Shown: piece by piece, positions 32,197 through 41,399 of the stretch | How the letters are laid out: every line of letters starts with the position of its first letter | Numbering within the stretch: position 1 is the stretch's first letter | NCBI GenBank assembly: GCA_905215755.1 | Contig: CAJMRE010000006.1 | Coordinates: 1-64,000 of the forward strand | Direction: 5' to 3' | From: an uncultured bacterium | GTDB lineage: Bacteria > Actinomycetota > Coriobacteriia > Coriobacteriales > Coriobacteriaceae | DNA length: 64,000 nt | Made by a program: the position numbers and the translations under genes | The notes under the pieces: model-generated | Told to the model about the DNA's origin: nothing | Database searches by the model: none | The model's input: only the letters and a program-made list of their open reading frames with translations

Positions 32197-33074
32197 TTGG
32201 ATGCCCCTTTCAGCGTGAGGCGCAGATAGTCATCGATGGAAATCCGATCACAGGGAATCGCGGGAAAGGCCTCGAGCGTTTCGCGGCGATTGGGGACGAG
32301 TACGTCAACGCTGTAGGCGTGACGGGTGGCGCGGGCGCCTTCGACGTAAGCCATAAGCTCGGCAGCTTGCGCCTGGGAACAGTGAGCAATGCCGGCGCGA
32401 TCGGTAATGTCCTCGCGCGGCAGGTCGAACACAATCGAGCCACTATCGATGCAGGCGACACGGTCGGCGGCGCGTTCAAGATCGGATGTAATGTGGCTCG
32501 AGAACAATACGCCGTGCTGTCCGTCGGCAACAAAGGCGAGCAGCTCGTCGAGCAGCTCCTCACGTGCCATGGGATCGAGACCTGCCGTGGCTTCATCCAG
32601 GATGAGCAGCTCGGCCTTGTGGCTGAGCGTACACGCGAGCTGCAGCTTCATACCCATGCCGCGGGAGAGGTCTTTGACCTTTGCCTTGGGGTCCAGGCCA
32701 AACCGGTTGATGTGGCCAGCAAACGTTTCATGACTCCACGTGGGGTATGCCGGGCTTACGAGTGCCTCGACCTCGGCCACTTTGAGCGTGGAAGGGAAGG
32801 GGCACGTGTCCAGTACGAGACCGATGCGGGAGCGCATGCGGCGTTGTTGTTCATCGGACGCATTGGCATTGCAGCGCTGCCCAAACAGGTACACCTCGCC
32901 GGCATCGAGCTTTATGAGTCCGAGTGCGGCGCGGATGGTCGTTGTTTTACCGGCGCCGTTTGCGCCCACAAAGCCGACAATCTGACCGGGTTCTACGGTG
33001 AGTGTGACATCGCGCAGCGAAAAGCGATCACTTACGCGGCGTGAGACACCTTTGAGTTCTAGCAAGTTTTGCAT
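32193..33074 (-). CDS. ABC transporter ATP-binding protein
   Basis: A 293-residue ATPase with Walker A GANGAGKTTT (residues ~37-46), a variant signature LSRGMGMKLQL, Walker B LLILDEATAGLD, and switch His FSSHITSD. The signature LSRGM in place of LSGGQ is common in this exporter class. The C-terminal ~70 residues are a regulatory extension. It is the middle gene of the GntR-ATPase-permease operon; the permease start overlaps its stop. Confidence 0.88.
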   Translation of the reverse strand: MQNLLELKGVSRRVSDRFSLRDVTLTVEPGQIVGFVGANGAGKTTTIRAALGLIKLDAGEVYLFGQRCNANASDEQQRRMRSRIGLVLDTCPFPSTLKVAEVEALVSPAYPTWSHETFAGHINRFGLDPKAKVKDLSRGMGMKLQLACTLSHKAELLILDEATAGLDPMAREELLDELLAFVADGQHGVLFSSHITSDLERAADRVACIDSGSIVFDLPREDITDRAGIAHCSQAQAAELMAYVEGARATRHAYSVDVLVPNRRETLEAFPAIPCDRISIDDYLRLTLKGASK

Positions 33075-33097
33075 GGTATAGCCTTTCTTGCAGATGG

Positions 33098-33478
33098 CTA
33101 CTGCATGGTTTCGGGGGCTACCAGGTCGAGCATCTCGTGCAACTTATCGCGCGTGACGCCCAGGGCTTCTGCCTGTGTCGCTGCCTGTGCAAGCAGCTCT
33201 TCGACATGGCAGAGCTGGTTTTCGCGCAAGAGCTCTTGGTTGCCCTTGACGACAAAGCAGCCTTTGCCTTGCACGGTGCAGATAAAGCCGAGCTGCTCTA
33301 GGTCGGCGTAGGCGCGCTTGGTGGTGATGACGCTCACGCCGAGGTCGCTTGCGAGTGCGCGGATGCTGGGGAGTTTGGCTCCCGCGGCGAGCACGCCCGA
33401 AAGGATTTGAGCCTTGACCTGCGAGGATATCTGCTCGTAGATAGGCTTGTCGCTCGAATTGGATAGGATAATGTCCAC
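33098..33478 (-). CDS. GntR-family regulator (YtrA subfamily)
   Basis: The 126-residue protein has the GntR winged helix (residues ~10-75: PIYEQISSQVKAQILSG, then LPSIRALASDLGVSVITTKR) and only a short ~45-residue C-terminal helical tail, which marks the YtrA subfamily that controls ABC exporters. GTG start at 33478 with AAGGAG five bases upstream. It leads the ABC operon and probably represses it through the inverted repeat at 33506-33539. Confidence 0.88.
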   Translation of the reverse strand: MDIILSNSSDKPIYEQISSQVKAQILSGVLAAGAKLPSIRALASDLGVSVITTKRAYADLEQLGFICTVQGKGCFVVKGNQELLRENQLCHVEELLAQAATQAEALGVTRDKLHEMLDLVAPETMQ

Positions 33479-33505
33479 AGCGGCTCCTTAGCTGATGGGC
33501 TACAC

Positions 33506-33539
33506 GTGTATATAACCGGTAAGCACAGTATATATACAC
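33506..33539 (-). promoter_or_regulatory. Operator-like inverted repeat ahead of the GntR-ABC operon
   Basis: GTGTATATA (33506-33514) and TATATACAC (33531-33539) are perfect 9-base arms with a 16-base spacer, 28 bases upstream of the GntR start. Placement and AT-rich symmetry fit YtrA-type autoregulation. Confidence 0.6.
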
Positions 33540-33591
33540 TATGCACAGTTACGCAAGAGGAAAATCGGAATGATTGGCCACCGTTTGTCTA

Positions 33592-33807
33592 AATCTGTAA
33601 CAACAAGCCCCGAATATCCCAGCTAGTTGTTACAGATTAAGATGCTGTTTGTCCGCCGGTCCTTTTGTCTCGATTTGTAACATCTGGAGCGGTTTTGGGC
33701 GGCTAGATGTTACAGTTCGAGATTTTGCCGGCAGGCCCATCCGTTTGTCTCGATCTGTAACAGGTAGAGGTTCAAAAACCGCTCCAGATGTTACAGATCG
33801 AGACAAA
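33592..33807. repeat. Cluster of three related palindromes upstream of prfC
   Basis: Three hairpins lie in a row: 33592-33638 (13-base arms AATCTGTAACAAC), 33668-33722 (18-base arms with TCTCGA-TTGTAACATCT) and 33744-33807 (perfect 19-base arms TTTGTCTCGATCTGTAACA). All share TCTGTAACA next to the loop and lie about 75 bases apart. They have no gene and no T-tract. They resemble clustered REP-type units. Confidence 0.75.
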
Positions 33808-33948
33808 CTGCTGCGGAGCGCCGCCGCCGACCGGCAGTCAAAGCCTCGACTGATGAATTTGTCCTGATAGGTGCCCTGTCGCAGCATTTCGCGGCTACAA
33901 TAGTCGCGTTACAACGACGTAATGCACTCAATGCAAGAAAGGATCCGC

Positions 33949-35562
33949 ATGGCAAGCCTGTCGGATGAAATCTCGTCGCGCCGCACATTCGCGATCATCA
34001 GCCACCCGGACGCCGGTAAGACCACACTTACCGAGAAGCTGCTGCTCTATACCGGCAGCATCCAGACTGCCGGCTCGGTCAAGGGCAAGAGCTCGGCCAA
34101 GCATGCCGTCTCGGACTGGATGGACATCGAGAAGGAGCGCGGTATTTCCGTTACTTCCTCGGTGCTGCAGTTCACCTACAACGGCGCCTGCGTCAACATC
34201 CTCGATACCCCCGGCCACCAGGACTTCTCGGAGGATACCTACCGTACCCTTATGGCCGCCGACGCTGCTGTTATGGTCATCGACGGCGCCAAGGGCGTCG
34301 AGGCCCAGACCAAAAAGCTCTTTAAGGTCTGTACGCTGCGCCACATTCCCATCTTCACCTTTGTGAACAAGCTCGACCACGAGGCTCGCGATCCGTTTGA
34401 GCTCATGGAAGAGATCGAGAACGTCCTGGGCATCAATACGTATCCCATGAACTGGCCGATCGGCAGCGGCCGCAACTTCCGCGGCGTGTTCGATCGTCAG
34501 ACCCGTCGCGTCATTGCCTTCGAGGGCGACGGCCACGCCAACGCCACCAAGAAGGTCGCCGAGGTCGAGGCCGAGCTGGGCGACCCTGCCATGGATGAGC
34601 TCATCGGCGAGGAGAACCATAAGAACCTGATGGACGACATCGAGCTGCTCGATGGCGCTGGCGACGAGCTCGACTTGGATGCTGTGGCCTGCGGCAAGCT
34701 GAGCCCGGCGTTCTTTGGCTCGGCGCTCACCAACTTTGGCGTGGAGCCCTTCCTCAAGGAGTTCCTGCGTCTGGCCCCGACGCCGCGCGCCTATACCGAT
34801 ACGCTCACCAGCGAGCCGGTCGATCCCTGCCGCGACGACTTTAGCGGCTTTGTGTTTAAGATCCAGGCCAACATGGACAAGAACCACCGCGACCGCATCG
34901 CCTTTGTGCGCATTTGCTCGGGCAAGTTCGAGCGCGGCATGGACGCCTTCCACGTGCAGGGCAACCGCAAGCTTAAGCTTGCTACTGGCACCTCGATGAT
35001 GGCCGATGACCGTGCGATTGTTGACGAGGCGTACGCGGGCGATATCGTGGGCCTGTTCGATCCGGGTATCTTTAGCATCGGCGACACTGTGTGCTCTGGC
35101 AAGCGCCACGTGCAGTATCCGCAGATCCCGACGTTTGCCCCCGAGATGTTCGCTCGCATTACGCAGGTCGACACGCTCAAGCGCAAGCAGTTCGTCAAGG
35201 GCATGGAGGAGCTTGCCCAAGAGGGTGCTATCCAGATCTTCCGCGAACTGGGTGCCGGCATGGAAAGCGTCATCGTGGGCGTGGTCGGCGTGCTGCAGTT
35301 TGAGGTGCTCGAGCGCCGCCTCAAGGCCGAATACCGTGTTGAGGTTCGTCGCCAGCCGTTGCCCTATACCGATATCCGCTGGATCCAGAACGACCCCGAC
35401 ACTATTGATATCCCGGGCCTTTCGCTCACGCGCGACACCCTGCGTGTCGAGGACATGCGCGGCGGTAAGCTGCTGCTGTTCACGAGCCCGTGGAACGTGG
35501 ATTGGGCAACCGACCACAACCCCGACCTTATCCTGTCGGAGTTTGGCAACGTAGCGTTTTAA
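33949..35562 (+). CDS. prfC: Peptide chain release factor 3
   Basis: RF3 is the GTPase that recycles RF1/RF2 from the ribosome after termination. The 537-residue protein has G1 ISHPDAGKTTLTEKL, the switch region KHAVSDWMDIEKERGISVTS, G3 DTPGHQDFSEDTYR, G4 NKLDHEA, and an RF3-type C-terminal domain (GVVGVLQFEVLERRLKAEY). Length fits RF3 (~530). AAAGGA six bases before the ATG at 33949 sets the start; the frame opens nine codons earlier. A GC-rich hairpin follows the stop. Confidence 0.93.
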   Translation: MASLSDEISSRRTFAIISHPDAGKTTLTEKLLLYTGSIQTAGSVKGKSSAKHAVSDWMDIEKERGISVTSSVLQFTYNGACVNILDTPGHQDFSEDTYRTLMAADAAVMVIDGAKGVEAQTKKLFKVCTLRHIPIFTFVNKLDHEARDPFELMEEIENVLGINTYPMNWPIGSGRNFRGVFDRQTRRVIAFEGDGHANATKKVAEVEAELGDPAMDELIGEENHKNLMDDIELLDGAGDELDLDAVACGKLSPAFFGSALTNFGVEPFLKEFLRLAPTPRAYTDTLTSEPVDPCRDDFSGFVFKIQANMDKNHRDRIAFVRICSGKFERGMDAFHVQGNRKLKLATGTSMMADDRAIVDEAYAGDIVGLFDPGIFSIGDTVCSGKRHVQYPQIPTFAPEMFARITQVDTLKRKQFVKGMEELAQEGAIQIFRELGAGMESVIVGVVGVLQFEVLERRLKAEYRVEVRRQPLPYTDIRWIQNDPDTIDIPGLSLTRDTLRVEDMRGGKLLLFTSPWNVDWATDHNPDLILSEFGNVAF

Positions 35563-35565
35563 CGC

Positions 35566-35601
35566 ATCGGCGCGGTGGCCCTGCGGGGCTGCCGCGCCGA
35601 T
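35566..35601 (+). terminator. GC-rich hairpin after prfC
   Basis: ATCGGCGCGG-T-GGCC pairs with GGGC-T-GCCGCGCCGAT over about 14 bp. Only TTGCTTG follows, so termination may be weak. Confidence 0.5.
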
Positions 35602-35718
35602 TGCTTGCCTGATGCCGCGCGAGCGGCTATCATACCCACCGTCGTCTCAAGACCGGGGCGTCCGAGCAGTTCGGGTCCGATATCCTGCTCGTTAAACCTA
35701 AAACCAAAGGAGTACATA

Positions 35719-36441
35719 ATGATCAAGAAGGTCATGGAGGACTACAAGGTCCTGCTGCGGAGCATTCCCGCGGCAACGGTTTCGCTGTTTTTCGTGAGCG
35801 TCATCATGATGAACCTGCTGGCCAACAAAGAGCTCATCAGCCTGCCATATCTGGCGCTCGACTGTGGCTTTGTGGTGAGCTGGGTTTCGTTTTTGTGCCA
35901 GGACATGATCTGCAAGCGTTTTGGCGCCAAGGCATCCATCAAAATCTCTATCCTCGCGCTGCTGGTCAACCTGGCCGTGAGTCTGTGCTTTTGGGCATGC
36001 TCGCTCACGCCCGGCATGTGGGGCGCCTACTACGACACGGGCATGATCGAGGTCAACACTGCCCTTAACGCCACCATCGGCGGCACCTGGTACGTGGTGC
36101 TGGGCTCTTCGCTGGCAATGCTCGTTTCTGCCGTGGTTAACTCCACGCTCAACCAGTCGCTCGGCCGCATGCTCAAAAAGAATAACTTTGCGAGCTTTGC
36201 CTTCCGCTCCTATGTGTCCACGGGTGTTGGCCAGTTTATCGACAACTTGGTCTTTGCCATTGTGGTGAGCCACACGTTCTTTGGTTGGACCTGGGTGCAG
36301 GTCCTTATGTGCTCGCTGACCGGCGCTGTTGCCGAGCTGCTGTGCGAGGTTTTCCTGAGCCCCGTGGGCTACAAGGTCGTGCGCGGCTGGGAGCGCGAGA
36401 ATGTGGGCTCCGAGTACCTCGAGCGCCACGCAACCGCCTAA
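35719..36441 (+). CDS. VUT-family (YhhQ-like) transporter, putative queuosine precursor importer
   Basis: The 240-residue membrane protein has about six helices and the VUT/DUF165 landmarks LLANKELISLP, QDMICKRFGAKASIKI (Asp and K-R-F-G pattern) and TGVGQFIDNLVFAIVV. YhhQ relatives import queuosine precursors such as preQ0 or preQ1. Queuosine synthesis genes are not visible here. AAAGGAG is nine bases upstream of the ATG at 35719. A short hairpin (35663-35691) precedes the ribosome site. The SDR gene follows after nine bases, so they are likely cotranscribed. Confidence 0.8.
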   Translation: MIKKVMEDYKVLLRSIPAATVSLFFVSVIMMNLLANKELISLPYLALDCGFVVSWVSFLCQDMICKRFGAKASIKISILALLVNLAVSLCFWACSLTPGMWGAYYDTGMIEVNTALNATIGGTWYVVLGSSLAMLVSAVVNSTLNQSLGRMLKKNNFASFAFRSYVSTGVGQFIDNLVFAIVVSHTFFGWTWVQVLMCSLTGAVAELLCEVFLSPVGYKVVRGWERENVGSEYLERHATA

Positions 36442-36450
36442 GGAGCAAGT

Positions 36451-37131
36451 ATGCGGGTTTTGATCACGGGTGCTTCGGGCGGTATCGGAGCCGCATGCGT
36501 GCAACGATTTTTGGACGAGGGCCACGAGGTCGTGGGCTTTGATTTGCTACCGGCGGCGATCAAACACGAGCGCTACCGCCATCTGATCGTTGATGTTCGC
36601 AAGCCGGACGCGTTTCCAGACGATCTTGAACCCCAGGTGATCGTGAACGTTGCCGGTACGCAGGATTCGGCTGACGACATCGCCGCCAACCTGTATGGCA
36701 CCATCAACGTGACCGAGCGCTACGCCTTTGCGGGGGAGGGGCTTGCCGCCAAGCCGGCGCCGGCTATCAAATCCGTGGTCAATGTGGGGTCGGCGAGCGG
36801 GCATACGGGATCGGAGTTTCCCGACTATGCCGCCAGCAAGGGCGGCGTTATCGCCTACACCAAGAACCTTGCAAACCGTCTGGCGCCGCAGGCTATCGCC
36901 AACAGTGTGGACCCGGGTGGCGTTATCACGCCGCTCAACCGTTGCGTGATGGAAGACGAACACCTGTGGAACCAGATTATGGAGCTCACGCCGCTTAAGC
37001 GCTGGGCCACTGCCCAAGAGATCGCCGAGTGGATCTACTTTGTGGGCGTGACCAACCGGTTTATGACCGGGCAGAGTCTGCTGATCGATGGCGGCGAGGC
37101 CGGCCGCACACAATTTATTTGGCCCGAATAG
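36451..37131 (+). CDS. SDR-family oxidoreductase
   Basis: A 226-residue short-chain dehydrogenase with the cofactor loop TGASGGIGAAC (residues ~6-16), NVAG in the NNAG position, catalytic Ser in NVGSASGHTG and YxxxK in YAASKGG, and the C-terminal TGQSLLIDGGE. All catalytic residues are present. The Asp at the end of strand 2 (VVGFDLLP) favours NAD over NADP. The substrate is unknown. AGGAG precedes the ATG, and the gene follows the VUT transporter closely. Confidence 0.88.
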   Translation: MRVLITGASGGIGAACVQRFLDEGHEVVGFDLLPAAIKHERYRHLIVDVRKPDAFPDDLEPQVIVNVAGTQDSADDIAANLYGTINVTERYAFAGEGLAAKPAPAIKSVVNVGSASGHTGSEFPDYAASKGGVIAYTKNLANRLAPQAIANSVDPGGVITPLNRCVMEDEHLWNQIMELTPLKRWATAQEIAEWIYFVGVTNRFMTGQSLLIDGGEAGRTQFIWPE

Positions 37132-37132
37132 G

Positions 37133-37170
37133 AAACGCGCCCGATGGAAAGCCGTCGGGCGCGTTTTTGA
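37133..37170 (+). terminator. Terminator of the VUT-SDR unit
   Basis: A perfect 12-bp stem AAACGCGCCCGA/TCGGGCGCGTTT, 10-base loop, then TT, immediately after the SDR stop and before the convergent ung stop. Confidence 0.85.
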
Positions 37171-37181
37171 TGTATCGATTT

Positions 37182-37907
37182 TTAGCCGAGGCAAGTCCAG
37201 TTGACGGGGGTCGAGCCGTGCTGTTCGAGTAGCCGATTGGCTGCCGAGAAGGGACGCGATCCCATAAAGGCGGGGAGTTCTGCCGTGGCACGGTTGGCCG
37301 AAAGCGGCGAGGGGTGCGTGGAGGCCAGGCAGAACTTGCCGGTTGCCTTGCCCGCACCGGTTGCGACGAGCTTACCTTCGACCATCTGCTGGGCAAAGCG
37401 ACCCCATGCCAAAAAGACTACCGGTTGGGGCAGCTGACAGCAGCGCTCGATAACGTAGTCGGTGAGCGCGCTCCAGCCTAGTTTGGCGTGCGAATTGGCG
37501 GCATGCTCGCGCACGGTGAGCGTAGTGTTGAGGAGCAGGACGCCCTGTTGTGCCCATGGGGTTAGGTCTCCCGTGGCGGGAATGGGACAACCCAGATCGG
37601 CTTTGAGTTCCTTGTAAATGTTGCGCAGGCTCGGTGGCAACTTGGTTTGCGTCGCGGGGACCGAGAACGACAGCCCCATTGCCTGGTTGGGTCCGTGATA
37701 GGGGTCTTGACCCAAGATGACAACCTTGACCTGGTCGGCCGGCGTGTAGGCGAGGGCATTGAGGATGTCGTCTTGTGCTGGGTAGATAGTCTGCTCGGCA
37801 CGCAAAAGGGCGATGCGCTCGAGCAGCTGGTTCGTAGTGTCACGTACCGGCTGCGGTGCATCGCCCAACCAAGTTGCTATGTTGCGGTCGCGGGTCGCGG
37901 CGTCCAT
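37182..37907 (-). CDS. ung: Uracil-DNA glycosylase, family 1
   Basis: The enzyme removes uracil from DNA. The 241-residue protein has motif A GQDPYHGPNQAMGLSFSV (catalytic Asp in GQDPYHG, residue ~67), LLNTTLTVRE, VFLAWG and motif B STHPSPLSA, all intact. Length is typical. AAAGGAG precedes the ATG at 37907. It appears to be a single gene, 88 bases from the start of the next minus-strand unit's end. Confidence 0.93.
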   Translation of the reverse strand: MDAATRDRNIATWLGDAPQPVRDTTNQLLERIALLRAEQTIYPAQDDILNALAYTPADQVKVVILGQDPYHGPNQAMGLSFSVPATQTKLPPSLRNIYKELKADLGCPIPATGDLTPWAQQGVLLLNTTLTVREHAANSHAKLGWSALTDYVIERCCQLPQPVVFLAWGRFAQQMVEGKLVATGAGKATGKFCLASTHPSPLSANRATAELPAFMGSRPFSAANRLLEQHGSTPVNWTCLG

Positions 37908-37995
37908 GGGGCTCCTTTACGTCAGATGCTCTGCTGGCATCTATTGTAAAGGCGCACCGGTTGCCTTTATGCCGCGGCTGTATGAAGAGTGGGGT

Positions 37996-38898
37996 CTACG
38001 AGACGTGCTCGGGCGCTCCTGCCATGCGAGCCTGTCCATGTGCGCGGAGGCGCGGAAGCTCGACGGTTGCTACCATGACGCCGGTGAGGATGAGGGCGGC
38101 GCCAAAGAAGGCGATGGGGCTCAGGACCTCGCCGACCAGGAAGAACGAAAAGACGGCGGAGCAGACCGGCTCGAGCGAGAAGGCGAAACCGGTGGTCTCG
38201 GCGGGCACGTGGGGCTGCACGAGCGTCTGGGTGATAAAGCCGTAGGCAGAGCAGATGAGCGCGAGGGCAACGACGACCACGATCTCGCTGGGCGTACTGG
38301 GAAGTGCGAAACCGCCAAAGACGCATGCGGCAATGCCCGAGAACAGGCCGCCAAAGCCCAGCTGCCAAACGCCCAGGGACAGCGGATCGACTTCTTCGAC
38401 AAAGCGCTTGGCCACGATAATGTGGCTGGCATAGATAAAGGCCGAGAGCAGCATGATGATCGCGCCGGGATTCAGGCTGGTAAAGTCGGCGCCCGAGAGC
38501 AGCAGCATGCCGCAGGTGACGATAGCCGTGCCGATGAGCACCTTGCGCTCGGGGGCGCGGCGCAGCAGGGCGGCGTTGGCAAACGGCACGATCACGACCG
38601 TCAGGCTCTGCAAAAAGCCGGCAGTGGAGGCAGAAGTGAGGCTGGAGCCCAAGCACATGCAGGTGAGCTCGGTTGCCATAATGGCGCCGATGATAGCGGC
38701 ACGAACCATAAGGTCGCGGTTGATGCGGAACGCGCGCTTGTGGAAGAGCAGCAGACAGGCCACAAAGGCGATGATGCAGCGCAACGCGACGATGCTCGTG
38801 GCGTTCATGCTGTCCATGCCGATCTTCATGAGGGGATACGAAAAGCCCCATGCGACGGGAACGGAAAATGAGAGCGCGATTGCTTTTTTGCGATCCAT
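37996..38898 (-). CDS. EamA-family (DMT) transporter
   Basis: A 300-residue carrier with ten predicted helices in two EamA repeats (WGFSYPLMKIGMDSM in the first, ASHIIVAKRFVEEVD in the second). It is divergent from a LysR gene across ~160 bases, a layout typical of a LysR regulator controlling its neighbour. The substrate is unknown; it is only distantly similar to the other EamA protein in this window. AAAAGGAG precedes the ATG. Confidence 0.85.
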   Translation of the reverse strand: MDRKKAIALSFSVPVAWGFSYPLMKIGMDSMNATSIVALRCIIAFVACLLLFHKRAFRINRDLMVRAAIIGAIMATELTCMCLGSSLTSASTAGFLQSLTVVIVPFANAALLRRAPERKVLIGTAIVTCGMLLLSGADFTSLNPGAIIMLLSAFIYASHIIVAKRFVEEVDPLSLGVWQLGFGGLFSGIAACVFGGFALPSTPSEIVVVVALALICSAYGFITQTLVQPHVPAETTGFAFSLEPVCSAVFSFFLVGEVLSPIAFFGAALILTGVMVATVELPRLRAHGQARMAGAPEHVS

Positions 38899-39056
38899 GG
38901 GACTCCTTTTGTTACAGAACGGTTTCGCACAAAGGATTCTGCTCTCAGATGTTGATGTAGTAAAGCGAATGTATCTTCAGTATGATTAAGAAACGCTAAA
39001 GTAGGCGCGAAAAGCGCTGGCAAAACGTTTTACGGCTGCATTGATGTGGAGGCACG

Positions 39057-39923
39057 ATGGCATCGCGGTATCAGATTGTTTGTATGGTGGTCGACCGCGG
39101 CAGCCTTAAAGGCGCGGCGGACGAGTTGGGCTATACGCAAAGTGCGGTGAGCCAGGCCGTCAAGGCGCTCGAGCGCGAGCTGGGCACCACGCTTATCGAG
39201 CGCGGAAAGCAGGGCGTTTCGCTTACGCGCGACGGTAAACAATATCTGCCGTACCTGCGCCAGATTGTGACCGCCGAGCTCGAGCTCGAGGGCAAGCGGC
39301 AGGAGCTGCTGGGGCTTTCGTCGACTGATATTCGCATCGCGACGTTTACCAACGTGAGTCGAACCGTGTTGCCGCGCGTGATCCGCGATTTTGGAGCCCT
39401 GCACCCGGGCGTACGCTTTACCCTCAAGCAGGGCGATTACACGCGCAACGCCCAGTGGGTGCACGATGGCGTGGTTGATTTTTGCTTTACGGCACGCGGA
39501 TTTACCGCTGGGCTCGAGAAGCGCGTGGTCTATCACGACGAGTTGGTGGCATTGTTGCCGGCCGCGCATCCGCTGACGGCAAAGGAAAAGGTGACACTCG
39601 CCGACCTGGCGTCCGAGCCGTTTGTACTGCTGGATGAGGGCGAACAGAGCCTGGTGCTCGATGCATTTGCGGCGCATGGGCTGTCGCCGCACGTGACGAG
39701 CGAGGTGACTGACGACTACACCATCATGGCGATGGTGGAGGAGGGCCTAGGCGTGAGCATGCTCTACCGTCGTACTGTGGAGGGCATGCGAGCCGATATT
39801 CGTGTGCGGCCCATCGTGCATGCCCCCTCGCGCGACGTGGTGGCCGCCTGGCGCAGCTGGGACACCATGCCTATCGCCACGAGGCGCTTTATCGACTATA
39901 TGAGCTCGCATATTGTCAATTAA
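39057..39923 (+). CDS. LysR-family regulator
   Basis: A 288-residue regulator with the N-terminal winged helix (residues ~1-60: SLKGAADELGYTQSAVSQAV) and a C-terminal inducer-binding domain of the periplasmic-binding fold. The HTH lacks the few residues that usually precede it, so the protein starts very near the fold. It is divergent from the EamA gene, its probable target. The upstream region 38899-39056 is AT-rich near 38960-39000. The ribosome site before ATG 39057 is weak (GGAGGC at 39050-39055 is close). Confidence 0.85.
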   Translation: MASRYQIVCMVVDRGSLKGAADELGYTQSAVSQAVKALERELGTTLIERGKQGVSLTRDGKQYLPYLRQIVTAELELEGKRQELLGLSSTDIRIATFTNVSRTVLPRVIRDFGALHPGVRFTLKQGDYTRNAQWVHDGVVDFCFTARGFTAGLEKRVVYHDELVALLPAAHPLTAKEKVTLADLASEPFVLLDEGEQSLVLDAFAAHGLSPHVTSEVTDDYTIMAMVEEGLGVSMLYRRTVEGMRADIRVRPIVHAPSRDVVAAWRSWDTMPIATRRFIDYMSSHIVN

Positions 39924-39950
39924 TGACTGTCGTGGCGTTGAGTGCGGTGT

Positions 39951-41333
39951 TTAGCGGGCTGTCGCTTTGGCTTGGGTGGCGCGATAGGTGCGTGCCGGGT
40001 GGCAAAGTAGTACCGCCACGACCATAAAGAACGCCGTGGTGCCCAGGCTGATGGGGTAGACCATCATGATGTTCGCAAAGGTGCGGAAGTGCGGGAACAC
40101 GCAGAACACCCAGTAGAAGCGGATGCCGCAGACGCAGATCATGGTGATGAGGGCGGGTGTGAGCGAGATGCCAAAGCCGCGCAGGTAGCCTGACATGTTT
40201 TCGTAGAACATGCTAAAGGCGTACGCCGGGAAGATCGAGCACACGCGGATATAGCCGATCGAGACGATGTTGGGATCGCTGTTGAACAGCGACAAGATCT
40301 CGCGCCCCAGGCCGACAATAACGATGATCGTGGTGAGCGCGACGATACCGCCTTCGACCAGGCAGGCCTTGAGCGTTTTGGTGCAGCGGTCGATCTGGCG
40401 GGCACCGTGGTTTTGTCCCACAAAGGTGGTGCACGCCTGGCTAAAGCTGTTGAGCAGGTTGTAGCATACGTACTCCAAGCTCATGGCGGCGCTCGATGCC
40501 GCCATGACCTCGGTGCCCAGGCTGTTGATGGCGGACTGGATGATGATGTTGGCTACGGCAAAGACGGCGCTTTGGATGCCGGCTGGCAGGCCGATCTTGA
40601 CGATGCGCTTGAGGGCGACGGGGTCGATAGCCAAGTCACGCGGGGTGACGCGGACGACAGAGTCGGTCTTGAGCAGGCGGATAAAGAGCGTAGCGGCGCT
40701 GACGGTGTAGGCGATGGCGGTGGCGATGGCGACGCCCGCGACGCCCCAGTGAAGTACGGGGACAAAGATGAGGTCCAGGCCAATGTTGAGGACGGTGGAC
40801 ACGGCAAGCGCCTGCAGCGGCATGCGGGTGATGCCGACGGAGCGGAAGATCGCGGCCTCAAAGTTGTAGAGCAAAATCGAGGGCATGCTCAGCAAAAAGA
40901 CGCGTAGATAGAGTGAGGCGAGCGGCATGGTCTCGGCGGGAACGTTGAGCGCGGCGAGCATGGGCTCGGCAAAGATCTCGCCCAGAGCGATGACGACAAA
41001 GCCCACGAGTGCCATTAAAATCGAGGTATGGACGGCGCGTTTGACCATGTTCTGATCGTTGCGGCCGATAGCGTTGGCGATGACCACGTTGGAGCCAAGC
41101 GACATGCCAATAAACAGGTTGAGCATAAGACTGGTAAGCGGAACATTGGAGCCGACCGCCGCCATGGCGAGGGTTCCCTGGTCGCCCGAGAAGTTACCGA
41201 TAATGACCGTGGCGATGAGGTTCGACAGCTGCTCCAAGATGCTCGTGGCGGCCACGGGGAAGGCGAACAGGGGAATATTGCGCCACAGCGAGCCGGTGGT
41301 CATGTCAATGTGCTTAGATACGGTGTCAGCCAT
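39951..41333 (-). CDS. MATE-family efflux transporter
   Basis: The 460-residue protein has twelve predicted helices with MATE landmarks PVAATSILEQLSNLIATVII near the N-terminus, GDQGTLAMAAVGSNVP, LALPAG-like GLPAGIQSAVFAVAN in the second half, and FVGQNHGARQ. MATE proteins export cationic drugs or metabolites using Na+ or H+ gradients. The substrate is unknown. The ribosome site is weak (TTGAGAG), and the ATG at 41333 begins the natural N-terminus MADTVSKHIDM. Its stop faces the LysR stop. Confidence 0.88.
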   Translation of the reverse strand: MADTVSKHIDMTTGSLWRNIPLFAFPVAATSILEQLSNLIATVIIGNFSGDQGTLAMAAVGSNVPLTSLMLNLFIGMSLGSNVVIANAIGRNDQNMVKRAVHTSILMALVGFVVIALGEIFAEPMLAALNVPAETMPLASLYLRVFLLSMPSILLYNFEAAIFRSVGITRMPLQALAVSTVLNIGLDLIFVPVLHWGVAGVAIATAIAYTVSAATLFIRLLKTDSVVRVTPRDLAIDPVALKRIVKIGLPAGIQSAVFAVANIIIQSAINSLGTEVMAASSAAMSLEYVCYNLLNSFSQACTTFVGQNHGARQIDRCTKTLKACLVEGGIVALTTIIVIVGLGREILSLFNSDPNIVSIGYIRVCSIFPAYAFSMFYENMSGYLRGFGISLTPALITMICVCGIRFYWVFCVFPHFRTFANIMMVYPISLGTTAFFMVVAVLLCHPARTYRATQAKATAR

Positions 41334-41399
41334 ACGCTCTCAATCTCTAACATGCTCTTTCGTGCTTATTTGCGCAGATGATGATACTCCTAATGCAAC

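Noticed and set aside
33592..33807. CRISPR array
   Set aside because: The units are palindromic, diverged and unevenly long; there are no constant repeats with unique spacers and no cas genes.
33928..35517. 529-codon minus-strand frame opposite prfC
   Set aside because: It mirrors the GC-rich third positions of prfC and has no motif; prfC is certain.
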